Below are positions 16,011 through 24,492 of a stretch of 64,000 bases of DNA, one piece after another (the stretch's first letter is position 1; every line of letters starts with the position of its first letter). A program made the translations under genes and the position numbers. The notes under the pieces were generated by a model. The model was not told where the DNA came from and searched no databases. It saw nothing but the letters and a program-made list of their open reading frames with translations. This stretch comes from Oceanobacillus sp. HTM 045 (GTDB lineage: Bacteria > Pseudomonadota > Alphaproteobacteria > Rhodobacterales > Rhodobacteraceae). The DNA lies in the NCBI GenBank assembly GCA_009733745.1, contig WNWL01000009.1, positions 1 to 64,000 of the forward strand, read 5' to 3'.

Positions 16011-16498
16011 GTTAGCTCCTGAGGTGTCCCTGAAGTCGTCTGGACGTTCCTGGTTCGGGGTCGCATTCGCGACAGGCCGGCTTCGCCGCCCGCGATAACA
16101 CCTGCAAGGAATCATTCGCCGGATGCCCATGCGGATACAGCCCCGTTTCTGCCGAACCGGACGATCGGGCAGACCGTCGATTCGACGGTTGATGAATATT
16201 CGAATCGCTATGCCCGAACAATCGGGCCAAGGGCTGCGACGCAAAACTTCATGAAACCGTAACAATAGGCGGCGTCAACCTGAATTTGGCACCGTTAGAC
16301 GGTTTGCTACTCTCCCGCCGCGATAGTAACGCCGCGGCAACCGACCGATCATTTGATATTTCATGAAATCATAAAATGATGCTTGGTTGCCCGCCCGGCG
16401 CGCGTTACGTTGGGGCGTCCAATCGCGAAGGGACGCGCCGGTTGCGGGCACCCTTCGCCATCACGCCACGAGAGATGGTGGGAAACCGGGAGGGTTTA
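16011..16498. other. 488-bp divergent pstS/aioB promoter region
   Basis: No convincing gene. It is more AT-rich than the surroundings and holds two copies of TTCATGAAA (16248-16256 and 16360-16368), the 33-bp near-palindrome listed separately, and a small repeat ACCGT-TAG-ACGGT (16291-16303). No aioX, aioS or aioR gene is present here. Confidence 0.7.
16348..16380. promoter_or_regulatory. AT-rich palindrome upstream of aioB
   Basis: Core ATTTCATGAAAT (16358-16369) is a perfect 12-bp palindrome, flanked by ATCATTT (16348-16354) and AAATGAT (16374-16380), a second inverted pair offset by one base. It stands out in very GC-rich DNA, 119 bp before the aioB start. A related TTCATGAAA lies 112 bp away nearer pstS. 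Likely an operator or activator site for the arsenite-responsive divergent promoters. Confidence 0.5.
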
Positions 16499-17020
16499 AT
16501 GTCGAAGTGCGATCGTCTCGTCGACCTGGGTCGGCGACAGTTCCTGCGTGGCAGTGCCGCGGCGGGTGTGGGTGCGGCGGCGACGGTAGTCGCCACGCCG
16601 AAGCGGGCCGAGGCCAGGGCACGGGTGGAGTACCCGTCGAACCGCCTCGCGAATGTCGCGGACCTCGCCGTCGACGAGCCCCTCGACATCTCCTACCCGG
16701 ACGACGATTCCCCGGGCGTCCTGATCAAGCTGGGCAAGGCCGTTCCCGGCGGCGCGGGCCCGGACGGCGACATCGTCGCCTACTCGGTCATGTGCCCGCA
16801 CAAGGGCTATTTTCTCAACTACCACGCCGCTGACCGAACCCTGAACTGCCCCGGCCACTACTCCCGCTTCGACGTGGAACTGGAAGGCCAGCAGATCTTC
16901 GGCATGTCGAACCAGAGCCTGCCGATGTTCGAACTGCGCGTCGACGCCAGCGGCGACATCTTCGCCGAGGGCGTGGACGAGTTGATCTACGGGCGCACGA
17001 ACAACGTGCTGGGGGGCTGA
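16499..17020 (+). CDS. aioB: Arsenite oxidase small (Rieske) subunit AioB
   Basis: 173-residue Rieske [2Fe-2S] protein exported by Tat (G-R-R-Q-F-L-R, residues 11-17, followed by an Ala/Gly-rich hydrophobic segment). Cluster ligands are C99-P-H101 and C117-P-G-H120. Positions that form a disulfide in classical Rieske proteins are Tyr104 and Gly119 here, as in the alphaproteobacterial NT-26-type AioB. The C-terminal G-D-I-F-A-E-G-V-D-E-L-I-Y-G-R is characteristic of AioB. I start at ATG 16499, preceded by GGGAGGG; the frame is open from 16376 but without similarity. It transfers electrons from AioA to periplasmic cytochrome or azurin. aioA starts 1 bp after its stop. Confidence 0.95.
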   Translation: MSKCDRLVDLGRRQFLRGSAAAGVGAAATVVATPKRAEARARVEYPSNRLANVADLAVDEPLDISYPDDDSPGVLIKLGKAVPGGAGPDGDIVAYSVMCPHKGYFLNYHAADRTLNCPGHYSRFDVELEGQQIFGMSNQSLPMFELRVDASGDIFAEGVDELIYGRTNNVLGG

Positions 17021-17021
17021 G

Positions 17022-19487
17022 ATGACTTACAAGCGTGGTGTAGACCAACTTCCGATCCCGCCGGCGGATGCGCGGGTCCAGAACGTGACCTGCGACTTCT
17101 GCATCGTCGGCTGCGGCTACAAGGCCTATTCTTGGGATCTCAACCGGCAGGGCGGGATGGCCCCCGGCGAGAATGCGTTCGGCATCGACCTGGCCGAGCA
17201 GCAATGGGCCGAGTCCGAGGCCTGGTACCAGCCGTCCATGTACAACATCGTCATGCAGGACGGGCGGCCGGTGCACCTGGTCGTGAAGCCCGACACGGAC
17301 TGCGTGGTGAACCAGGGCCTGAACTCCGTGCGCGGCGGCCGCATCGCCGAGACGCGCTACTCGGAGCAGACCGGCACCATGACCGACCGGCTGACCCATC
17401 CGCAGGTCTGGCGCTACTCGCAGCACATGCCGACGTCCTGGGACGACGCCCTCTCGCTCGTGGCCGATGTGACGCGCCGCGTGATCGAGGAATGGGGCGA
17501 GGACGGGGTGATCGTCTCGGCCTTCGACCACGGCGGCGCCGCGGGCGGGTACGAGAACACCTGGGGCACGGGCAAGCTCTACTTCGATGCGATGAAGATC
17601 AGGAACATCCGCATCCATAACCGGCCCGCCTACAACTCCGAGGTCCATGCCACGCGCGACATGGGCATGGGCGAGTTGAACAACTGCTACGAGGACGCGG
17701 AACTCGCCGACACCATCTTCTGCGTTGGCGCCAACCCGCTGGAGAACCAGACCAACTACTTCCTCGCCCACTGGGTGCCGAACCTGCGCGGCACGTCGCT
17801 CGGCAAGAAGGAGGAGCAGCTTCCCGGTGAGCCACATGCGCCGGCGAAGGTGATCTTCGTCGACCCGCGGCGCACGGTGAGCGTCAATGTCTGCGAGATC
17901 GAAGCGGGGGCGGAAAATGTCCTCCACCTCGCGATCAAGCCGGGCACCGATCTCGTGCTCCTGAACGCACTGATGACCGAGATCGTCGACAAGGGCTGGC
18001 ACGCCGCGGACTTCATCGCCGCGCACACGTCCGGCTTCGACGAGGCCCTGGCCGCGAACCGGACCAGCATCGAGGACGCCGCCGGGATCACCGGCCTAGA
18101 CCCTGAGGATATTCGCAAGGCCGCTCGCTGGATCGCGGAACCGAAGGAAGGCGGCGCGCTCCGGCGCACGATGATGGCCTATGAGAAGGGCCTGATCTGG
18201 GGCAACGACAACTACCGCACCAACGCGGCCATCGCGAATCTCTGCTTCGCAACGCACAGCGTCGGCCGGCCGGGAACCGGCTGCGTCCGCCTCGGCGGGC
18301 ACCAGGAAGGTTACGTCCGCCCGCCCGACGGGCATGTTGGCCGCCCCGCGGCCTATGTCGACCAGCTCCTGATCAACGGCGAAGGCGGCGTCCACCACGT
18401 CTGGGCGACCGACCACTTCAAGTCGACGCTGAACGCCGAGGAGTTCCGCCGCGTCTACCGCCGCCGCACCAACATCGTGAAGGAGGCGATGGAAGCGATC
18501 CCCTACGGCGACCGCGAGGCGCAGGTCGAGGCGATCGTCAACGCCATCCGCCGCGGCGGTCTCTTCGCGGTGGACGTGGACATTTTGCCGACGCCCATCG
18601 GCGATTGCTGTCATGTCGTCCTGCCCGCCGCCACGGCGGGCGAGATGAACCTGACCTCGATGAACGGCGAGCGGCGGCTCCGGCTGACCGAGAAGTACAT
18701 GGACGCGCCGGGCGCGGCGCTTCCCGACTGCATCATCGCGGCCCGGCTCGCCAACCACCTCGAGGCCAGCTTCCGCGCCGCCGGGAACGATGCCTATGCC
18801 GACCAGTTCAAGGGCTTCGACTGGCAGACCGAGGAAGACGCCTTCATGGACGGCTACCACCAGCACGCGGGCGGCGGCGAGCACGTCACCTACGACCGGC
18901 TGCGGGCGATGGGCACCAACGGCGTGCAGGAGCCCTGCGCTGGCGTCGAGGACGGAAAGCTCGTCAGCACGCAGCGGCTCTACACCGACGGCGTCTTCGG
19001 CACCGATGACGGCAAGGCGCATTTCATGGCGTCGGAGTGGCGCGGCCTCCAGGCGAAGGGCCGGGCCGAGCAGAGGGAGAAATATCCCTTCCTCATCAAC
19101 AACGGCCGGAAGAACATGATCTGGCAGAACGCCTTCTACGACGTGCGCACCCCGTTCGTCCGCGAGCGTTTCCCGGTGCCGCCGATCGAGATGAGCCCGG
19201 ACGACATGGCCGACCTGGGCCTCGAGGCGGGCGATCTCGTGGAGGTCTGGAACGATGTCGGCTCGACCCAGGCCATGGTCTACCCGATCGCGACGGCGCG
19301 GCGCGGAGAGTGCTTCATGCTGTTCTCCTCGCCGCTCGGGCAGGTGGGCAACGTGATCAGCGAGCACACCAATGAGCTGATGATTCCCAACTACAAGAAC
19401 GTCTGGGCCAATATCCGCCGTATCGGCCGCGCGCCGCAGGCGGACGGGATCAGCTTCAAGACGCCGGAATACCCGGCGGATGCCTGA
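17022..19487 (+). CDS. aioA: Arsenite oxidase large molybdopterin subunit AioA
   Basis: 821-residue molybdoenzyme of the DMSO-reductase superfamily, close to the usual AioA length. It oxidises arsenite to arsenate in the periplasm, exported by piggy-back on the Tat signal of AioB. The N-terminal cluster motif is C24-x2-C27-x3-C31 with Ser102 (N-S-V-R-G-G) where other family members have a fourth cysteine, which is the [3Fe-4S] signature of AioA. Mo-bis-MGD binding regions follow (for example F-C-V-G-A-N-P-L-E-N-Q-T-N-Y-F). The C terminus (N-Y-K-N-V-W-A-N-I-R-R-I) is complete. A strong stem-loop follows at 19509. Confidence 0.96.
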   Translation: MTYKRGVDQLPIPPADARVQNVTCDFCIVGCGYKAYSWDLNRQGGMAPGENAFGIDLAEQQWAESEAWYQPSMYNIVMQDGRPVHLVVKPDTDCVVNQGLNSVRGGRIAETRYSEQTGTMTDRLTHPQVWRYSQHMPTSWDDALSLVADVTRRVIEEWGEDGVIVSAFDHGGAAGGYENTWGTGKLYFDAMKIRNIRIHNRPAYNSEVHATRDMGMGELNNCYEDAELADTIFCVGANPLENQTNYFLAHWVPNLRGTSLGKKEEQLPGEPHAPAKVIFVDPRRTVSVNVCEIEAGAENVLHLAIKPGTDLVLLNALMTEIVDKGWHAADFIAAHTSGFDEALAANRTSIEDAAGITGLDPEDIRKAARWIAEPKEGGALRRTMMAYEKGLIWGNDNYRTNAAIANLCFATHSVGRPGTGCVRLGGHQEGYVRPPDGHVGRPAAYVDQLLINGEGGVHHVWATDHFKSTLNAEEFRRVYRRRTNIVKEAMEAIPYGDREAQVEAIVNAIRRGGLFAVDVDILPTPIGDCCHVVLPAATAGEMNLTSMNGERRLRLTEKYMDAPGAALPDCIIAARLANHLEASFRAAGNDAYADQFKGFDWQTEEDAFMDGYHQHAGGGEHVTYDRLRAMGTNGVQEPCAGVEDGKLVSTQRLYTDGVFGTDDGKAHFMASEWRGLQAKGRAEQREKYPFLINNGRKNMIWQNAFYDVRTPFVRERFPVPPIEMSPDDMADLGLEAGDLVEVWNDVGSTQAMVYPIATARRGECFMLFSSPLGQVGNVISEHTNELMIPNYKNVWANIRRIGRAPQADGISFKTPEYPADA

Positions 19488-19508
19488 GCCGCTGGCCTGA
19501 ACCTGTGC

Positions 19509-19535
19509 CGGAGGGGCGTGACGAACGCCCCTCCG
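19509..19535. terminator. Stem-loop after aioA
   Basis: CGGAGGGGCGT (19509-19519) and ACGCCCCTCCG (19525-19535) make a perfect 11-bp stem with a 5-nt loop, 22 bp after the aioA stop; it also lies downstream of the convergent aminotransferase gene. Followed by ATCTGTT on the + strand. Confidence 0.65.
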
Positions 19536-19594
19536 ATCTGTTCCGGAGGCCGGCTTGAACCGACTTCACCAGGTGACGCCGGTCGGATTTCCGG

Positions 19595-20869
19595 CTAGAG
19601 GGCTGCCACCGCGGCGGCGATCGCGCTCTCCGTGACCTCGAAATCCTCTTCTGTGAGCGCGAGGCAGGGATAGGTCTTGCTCGGCGACTTGAGGATGCCC
19701 CCCGCGCGGAGGTGCTTGTTGAACCGCCCGTTCGTCGCCGCGTCGGCGGCGAGCACGTCGCGGTAGTTCCGCACCTCGCTACCGGTGAAAACCACGTCGA
19801 ACAGCGTCGGGTGGCCGACGATGCGGTGCGCGATGCCGGCGGCGTCGAGATGCTTCGTGTAGAGGCCCTGAACCCGCTCGCCGATGGCGTGGAGGCGGTC
19901 ATAGGCCCCGTCGCGGCGGAGGATTTCCATCGTCTTCAAACCGGCCGCCGCCGCGACCGGGTTGCCGGAAAGGGTGCCGAGCATCATCAGCCAGCGGTCC
20001 GCGCCCACGGCGTCCTTGTCGAAATGGTCCATCAGGTCGCGCCGCCCGGCGACGGCGGCGAGGGGGAAGCCGCCGCCGATGATCTTGCCGAGCGTGCAGA
20101 CATCCGGCACCACGCCGTAGGCCTCCTGTGCACCGCCATAGGCGAGGCGGAACCCGGTGACGACCTCGTCGAAGATCAGCGCGATCCCGTAGCGGGTGCA
20201 GAGATCGCGCACCGCCTGCAGGAATCCGTCCTCCGGCGGCACGATGCGCTGGAGCGGCTCGACGATGATGCCGGCGATCTCCTTGCCGTGTTCGGCCAGC
20301 AGGCTTTCGAGGAAGGCCACGTCGTTGAAGGGCGCCGCCAGCACCTCCCGCGCGACGGAGGCGGGTATGCCGGCGCTGTCGGGCACCGCCTCGGGAAAGT
20401 TGGTCAGCCGGGTCGGCGCGAGGCTCATCTGCGCCTCGGAGGACATGCCGTGGTAGCCGCCCTCGAACTTGAGGATCTTCTCGCGCCCGGTCGCCGCGCG
20501 GGCGAGACGCATGGCGTACATGTCCGCCTCGCTGCCCGACGCGAGGAAGCGGACCTGCTCGGCGCAGGGTACGGCGCGGACGATCTCCTCGGCCAGTTCT
20601 ACGCCGAGCCGGTTGTTGGTGAAGAAGGTGGTGCCGTGCGGCATCTGTTCGGCGATGACCTCCAGCACCTCCGGGTGGCCGTGCCCGAGCAGCATCGGGC
20701 CGGAGCCGATCAGGTAGTCGACATACTCGTTCCCGTCCTCGTCCCGGACCCGGGCGCCTGCTCCGTCGCGGATGAAGATGGAGGGGTCGAAATTGCCGAA
20801 TCCGCCTCCGGGAAGGACGGCCCGGGCGCGCTCGGCGAGGGACTGCATTGCGGACGGGGCGTCGGACAT
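19595..20869 (-). CDS. Class III (PLP-dependent) aminotransferase, glutamate-1-semialdehyde aminomutase-like
   Basis: 424-residue fold-type-I PLP enzyme of the class III aminotransferase family, closest in layout to glutamate-1-semialdehyde 2,1-aminomutases: A-R-A-V-L-P-G-G near the N terminus, G-H-G-H-P-E-V, F-E-G-G-Y-H-G, the D-E-V-V-T-G-F-R motif and the PLP lysine in L-G-K-I-I-G-G-G. Haem synthesis is an unlikely role given the neighbours; it probably transaminates or deaminates an intermediate of the betaine-like pathway. Its start lies 160 bp inside the open frame of the preceding enolase-superfamily gene, in another reading frame (see 20710-21984). Confidence 0.88.
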   Translation of the reverse strand: MSDAPSAMQSLAERARAVLPGGGFGNFDPSIFIRDGAGARVRDEDGNEYVDYLIGSGPMLLGHGHPEVLEVIAEQMPHGTTFFTNNRLGVELAEEIVRAVPCAEQVRFLASGSEADMYAMRLARAATGREKILKFEGGYHGMSSEAQMSLAPTRLTNFPEAVPDSAGIPASVAREVLAAPFNDVAFLESLLAEHGKEIAGIIVEPLQRIVPPEDGFLQAVRDLCTRYGIALIFDEVVTGFRLAYGGAQEAYGVVPDVCTLGKIIGGGFPLAAVAGRRDLMDHFDKDAVGADRWLMMLGTLSGNPVAAAAGLKTMEILRRDGAYDRLHAIGERVQGLYTKHLDAAGIAHRIVGHPTLFDVVFTGSEVRNYRDVLAADAATNGRFNKHLRAGGILKSPSKTYPCLALTEEDFEVTESAIAAAVAAL

Positions 20870-21984
20870 TGGGTCGTCTCCAGGTCGATGACGGCGACGG
20901 GTGCGCCGAGTAGGTCGAGATCCGGCCGCACGCCAAGGCCCGGTCCTTCGGGCGGCGCGATGCGGCCGTTGCGGCGGGCGGGCGCGTCCGGGTCGATCCG
21001 GGGGTGGACGTAGCCGGACAGATCGCAGGTGTTCAGCAGCCGCGCCGCGGGCGTGGACGCCGCCAAGTGCAGCAGCGCGGCAGTGGTGATATCAGAGCCC
21101 CAGGTGTCCTCAACGCACATTTTCGCGCCCAGGTGCAGGCAGAGGTCACGCGCCCGGCGGCTGGCCGAGAGGCCGCCGAACTTCGAGAGCTTGATCGCGA
21201 CCGCATCCGTGCAACCGAGGGCATGGGCCTTGAGGAGCGTTGCCGTGTCCTGCGCGTTCTCGTCGAGCTTCATCGGCAGGCCTGTCGCGGCACGCACCGC
21301 GGCGCAATCCTCCAGCGTGGCGCAGGGCTGTTCCAGCATCACGTCCAGCCCCATGACCGCACGGCCAACCCGCGTCGCATCGAGCCGCGTGGCGCCGCAG
21401 TTCCAGTCGCCGTAAACGATCGGGCCGGGGCCGACCGCTTCGCGCACGAGCCTGAGCCGCGCAACATCGGCCTGCCAGTCGTTATCGGCGCCCAGCTTGG
21501 CCTGGAACTGGGTGATGCCCTGTGCCTGCGCCTCCCGCGCGATCCGGGCCATCTCCTCCGGCGCAACGCAGGTGATCGAGTGGTAGAGCGGCATGTCCGC
21601 CATCTGCCTCCCGCCCAGCAGGACGTGGAGCGGCAGGCCCGCCACTTTGCCTGTGATGTCCCAGAGCGCCATGTCGAGGGCCGACTTGGCGTAGGGGTGC
21701 CCCTGCAGCCAGGCGTCAGCGCGCGCCATCAGCGCCTCCGGCCCAACGGGGTCGGCCCCGATCAGCACGGGCGCGAGGTATTCGAGCGCGGGGCGCACGC
21801 CTTCCGCGTAGGCGGGCAGGTAGTGCGGGATCGGGCAGACCTCGCCCCAGCCCTCCACGCCCGCGTCGGTGTCGACCCGCAGGATTACCGTGGTGACGGT
21901 ATCGCAGGTCTTCCCCTCCGCCATGTGGTAGGCGACATGGCTGGTGAGCGGCACTTCCCAGAGGGTCAGCCGGGTGATCTTCAT
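20710..21984 (-). CDS. Mandelate racemase/muconate lactonizing family enzyme with read-through tail
   Basis: 424-residue open frame; residues 1-~370 are a complete enolase-superfamily enzyme. Visible active-site elements: Lys in F-Q-A-K-L-G, metal ligands in V-Y-G-D-W-N, L-E-Q-P and L-D-E-N, and the second catalytic Lys in A-I-K-L-S-K-F-G-G-L. A lysine on each face fits racemase/epimerase or cis-3-hydroxyproline dehydratase/hydroxyproline-betaine epimerase members. From residue 373 on, the frame translates the aminotransferase gene out of frame. Codon 373 is TGT at 20866-20868, exactly where an ATGA overlap would place a TGA stop. The start overlaps the upstream dehydrogenase gene (ATGA). Confidence 0.8.
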   Translation of the reverse strand: MKITRLTLWEVPLTSHVAYHMAEGKTCDTVTTVILRVDTDAGVEGWGEVCPIPHYLPAYAEGVRPALEYLAPVLIGADPVGPEALMARADAWLQGHPYAKSALDMALWDITGKVAGLPLHVLLGGRQMADMPLYHSITCVAPEEMARIAREAQAQGITQFQAKLGADNDWQADVARLRLVREAVGPGPIVYGDWNCGATRLDATRVGRAVMGLDVMLEQPCATLEDCAAVRAATGLPMKLDENAQDTATLLKAHALGCTDAVAIKLSKFGGLSASRRARDLCLHLGAKMCVEDTWGSDITTAALLHLAASTPAARLLNTCDLSGYVHPRIDPDAPARRNGRIAPPEGPGLGVRPDLDLLGAPVAVIDLETTQCPTPRPQCSPSPSAPGPSFPEADSAISTPPSSSATEQAPGSGTRTGTSMSTT

Positions 21985-24413
21985 GCCTGGACGTCCCGCG
22001 GCAGGAGGCTGGCCGGGTCGTAAGCCGGATCCGCCAGCACCTTGGCCGGGCGCGGATTGCCCATGACGACCACCTCGAGCGCCGTGCCCGGTTCGGCGCA
22101 GTCGGGCTTGACGTAGGCGAAGGCCAGCAGCTTGCCGGTGGCGTGCCCGAAGGCGATGGAGCTGACCGAGCCGACATGGCGGCCGTCCCGCAGGACGGCC
22201 TCGCCGCCGTTGCCGTCGGAGGCGCCGTCGTCCTCCACCTCTAGGTAGACACAGAGGAACCGCGGGTCGGCGAGCGTGCCCTGCTTGCCGCGGAAGTCCT
22301 TGTCGGCGCGGACAAAACGCATGACATCCGCCTCGCGGAGCGTGACCTCGTTGGTCAACTCGCCCGCGCCCTTGAAGCCTTTCTCCATCCGCATCGCGTT
22401 CATGGTGAAGGAGCCGTAATCGCGCAGCCCATGCGGCGCGCCCGCGTTCTGGATCGCGTCGTAGAGTGCGCCAATGGCGTCGAACGGCCCGTGAAGTTCC
22501 CAGCCCAGCTCGCCCGCGTAGGACATGCGGAAGGCCCAGAGCCGGTGGCCTGCCGCCTCGATCTCCTGCGCGCGCATCCAGGGGAAGGCGGCATTGTCGA
22601 GCGGCGCGGCGGTGCAGGCGGCGAGGATGTCGCGCGAACGGGGGCCGTTCAGGGTCAGCGCGCCCCAGTCGGACGAGCGGTTGACGATCTCGACGCGTTT
22701 CCCCGCCTTCGCGAAACCGAGGTAGTCCACCAGCCGCCGCTCGAAGAAAGCGGCGCAGACGAGGTAGAACCGGTCCTCGGCCAGCCGGACGATGGTGGTT
22801 TCAAGCTCGATCCGGCCCGCGTCGTTCAGGAGGTGGGTGAGCGCGATCCGGCCCGGTTGGGCGGGCAGGCGGTTCGGGGTGAGACGGTCGAGGAAGGCCT
22901 CGGCGTCCGGGCCGGTAATTTCCACCTTGGTGAAGGCGGAAATGTCCATGATTCCAGCGGCTTCGCGTACCGCGCGTACCTCCGCGCCGACGATGTCATG
23001 CAGCGCGGTGCGGCGGAAGCCGTAGATGTCCTTCGCCGCCACGCCTTCGGGCGCGAACCAGCGCGGGCGTTCCCAGCCGTGGACCTCCTCGTGCACCGCG
23101 CCCTTCGCCTTCAGGCGCTCGTAGAGCGGCGAGGTGCGGGCCGGGCGGGCTTCCAGCCGGTTGAAATGCGGAAAGGGGATCTCGTGGCGGAGGAGGTAAT
23201 CCTCCTTCGCCTTGGCGATTTGGTACATTTGTTCGGCGTAGGCGCCGAAGCGGCGCGGGTCGAACTCGCGCATGTTGATCTCGGGCGTGCCGGAGATGAT
23301 CCATCGGGCCAGCTCGCGGGTCAGGCCGGGGCCCCAGCCGATGCCGATCTGGGTGCCGCAGCAGCACCAGTAGTTGCGCAGGCCCGGCGCCGGGCCGATC
23401 AGCGGGTTGCCATCGGGCGGGTGCGAGATGGCGCCGTGGACCTCGCGCTTGATGCCGAGTTCGGCCAGCACCGGCATCCGCTCCAGCGCGTTTTCGAGCC
23501 AGGGCATGACGCGGTCGTAGTCCGGCTCGAACAGCTCGTGCTCGGCCTCCCAGGGGCAGTGATCCTCCCACACGGTGTTGGGGTTGGCCTTCTCGTAGAT
23601 GCCGATCAGGCCGGATTTCTGCTCCATCCGGACGTAGCCGGAGACGAGCCGGTCGTCGCGCACCACGGGCAGTTCGATATCCAGCGCCTGGAATTCGGGC
23701 ACTGTGTCGGTGACGAAATAGTGGTGCGTCATCGAGGTCGCGGGCAGGTCGTAGGCGGACCAGAGCGCGATCTGGCGGGCATAGGTGCCGCCGGCGTTGA
23801 CGATGTGCTCGCAGCGGATCGCGCCGCGCTCGGTCTCGACGGTCCATTCGCCGTTGGGGTGCTGTTTCACGCCGGTGGCGCGGGTCTGGCGGATGACGGA
23901 GACGCCGAGCTGGCGGGCACCCTTGGCCAGCGCAAAGGCGGCGCCGGCGGGGTCCACGTGGCCGTCCTCGGGCGTGTGGAGCGCGGCCTTGACGCCGTCG
24001 AGGTTGTAGAACGGGTGCAGGCGGCGGATTTCCTCCGGCCCGACGATGGCCATGGGAAAGCCGAGGCCCTTGCCGACCGAGATGGTCTGGTGGAGCCAGT
24101 CCAGCTCGTCATCGGTGTAGGCGAGGCGGAGCGAGCCGCAGCCGTGCCAGGTGACCGACTGGCCGGTCTCCGCCTCAAGCACCTTCGAGTAGAGGTCTAT
24201 GTTGTAGCCGACGCACTTTCCGAGCCCATAACTTGAGGTCGAATGCGTGATCTGGCCCGCCGCGTGCCAGGTGGAGCCGGAGGTCAGCTCGGCCTTTTCC
24301 AGCAGGACCACGTCGGTCCAGCCGGCGTGGGCGAGGTGGTAGGCGAGGCCGCAGCCCATGATCCCGCCGCCGATGATGACGACGCGGGCGGAAGAAGGAA
24401 GGTCCTGGGGCAT
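21981..24413 (-). CDS. FAD/GcvT-type dehydrogenase (dimethylglycine/sarcosine dehydrogenase-like)
   Basis: 810-residue flavoenzyme. Residues ~8-370: DAO-type FAD domain with V-V-I-I-G-G-G-I-M-G and S-G-S-T-W-H-A-A-G, whose His is the covalent FAD attachment site in dimethylglycine dehydrogenase. Residues ~375-430: FAO_M linker; ~430-800: GcvT aminomethyltransferase domain that passes the released one-carbon unit to tetrahydrofolate. It should oxidatively N-demethylate a methylated amino acid. First gene of a three-gene operon (with the enolase-superfamily and aminotransferase genes), divergent from an RpiR regulator and a Rieske oxygenase. The precise substrate is not determinable. Confidence 0.9.
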   Translation of the reverse strand: MPQDLPSSARVVIIGGGIMGCGLAYHLAHAGWTDVVLLEKAELTSGSTWHAAGQITHSTSSYGLGKCVGYNIDLYSKVLEAETGQSVTWHGCGSLRLAYTDDELDWLHQTISVGKGLGFPMAIVGPEEIRRLHPFYNLDGVKAALHTPEDGHVDPAGAAFALAKGARQLGVSVIRQTRATGVKQHPNGEWTVETERGAIRCEHIVNAGGTYARQIALWSAYDLPATSMTHHYFVTDTVPEFQALDIELPVVRDDRLVSGYVRMEQKSGLIGIYEKANPNTVWEDHCPWEAEHELFEPDYDRVMPWLENALERMPVLAELGIKREVHGAISHPPDGNPLIGPAPGLRNYWCCCGTQIGIGWGPGLTRELARWIISGTPEINMREFDPRRFGAYAEQMYQIAKAKEDYLLRHEIPFPHFNRLEARPARTSPLYERLKAKGAVHEEVHGWERPRWFAPEGVAAKDIYGFRRTALHDIVGAEVRAVREAAGIMDISAFTKVEITGPDAEAFLDRLTPNRLPAQPGRIALTHLLNDAGRIELETTIVRLAEDRFYLVCAAFFERRLVDYLGFAKAGKRVEIVNRSSDWGALTLNGPRSRDILAACTAAPLDNAAFPWMRAQEIEAAGHRLWAFRMSYAGELGWELHGPFDAIGALYDAIQNAGAPHGLRDYGSFTMNAMRMEKGFKGAGELTNEVTLREADVMRFVRADKDFRGKQGTLADPRFLCVYLEVEDDGASDGNGGEAVLRDGRHVGSVSSIAFGHATGKLLAFAYVKPDCAEPGTALEVVVMGNPRPAKVLADPAYDPASLLPRDVQA

Positions 24414-24466
24414 CTCGGCGGTTCCTGCGGGATGGAGTGCGGGTCTCGATTTCGCTGGACAGCATT

Positions 24467-24484
24467 ATGGGACAAATGTACCAT
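24467..24484. promoter_or_regulatory. Candidate RpiR operator
   Basis: ATGGGAC-AAAT-GTACCAT (24467-24484) is an 18-bp near-perfect palindrome (one mismatched pair) lying 8 bp before the ATG of the RpiR gene and in the promoter gap of the divergent dehydrogenase operon. Position and symmetry fit autoregulation by the adjacent RpiR protein. Confidence 0.5.
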
Positions 24485-24492
24485 CGTCAACC

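Noticed and set aside
16287-16307. Possible sigma-54 promoter upstream of aioB (TGGCAC ... TTTGC)
   Set aside because: The distance between the GG and GC elements is about 18 bases rather than ~10, so it does not meet the -24/-12 rule.
16376-16498. Longer aioB start at 16376
   Set aside because: The added residues overlap the palindromic regulatory region and would bury the Tat signal; ATG 16499 has a better ribosome site.
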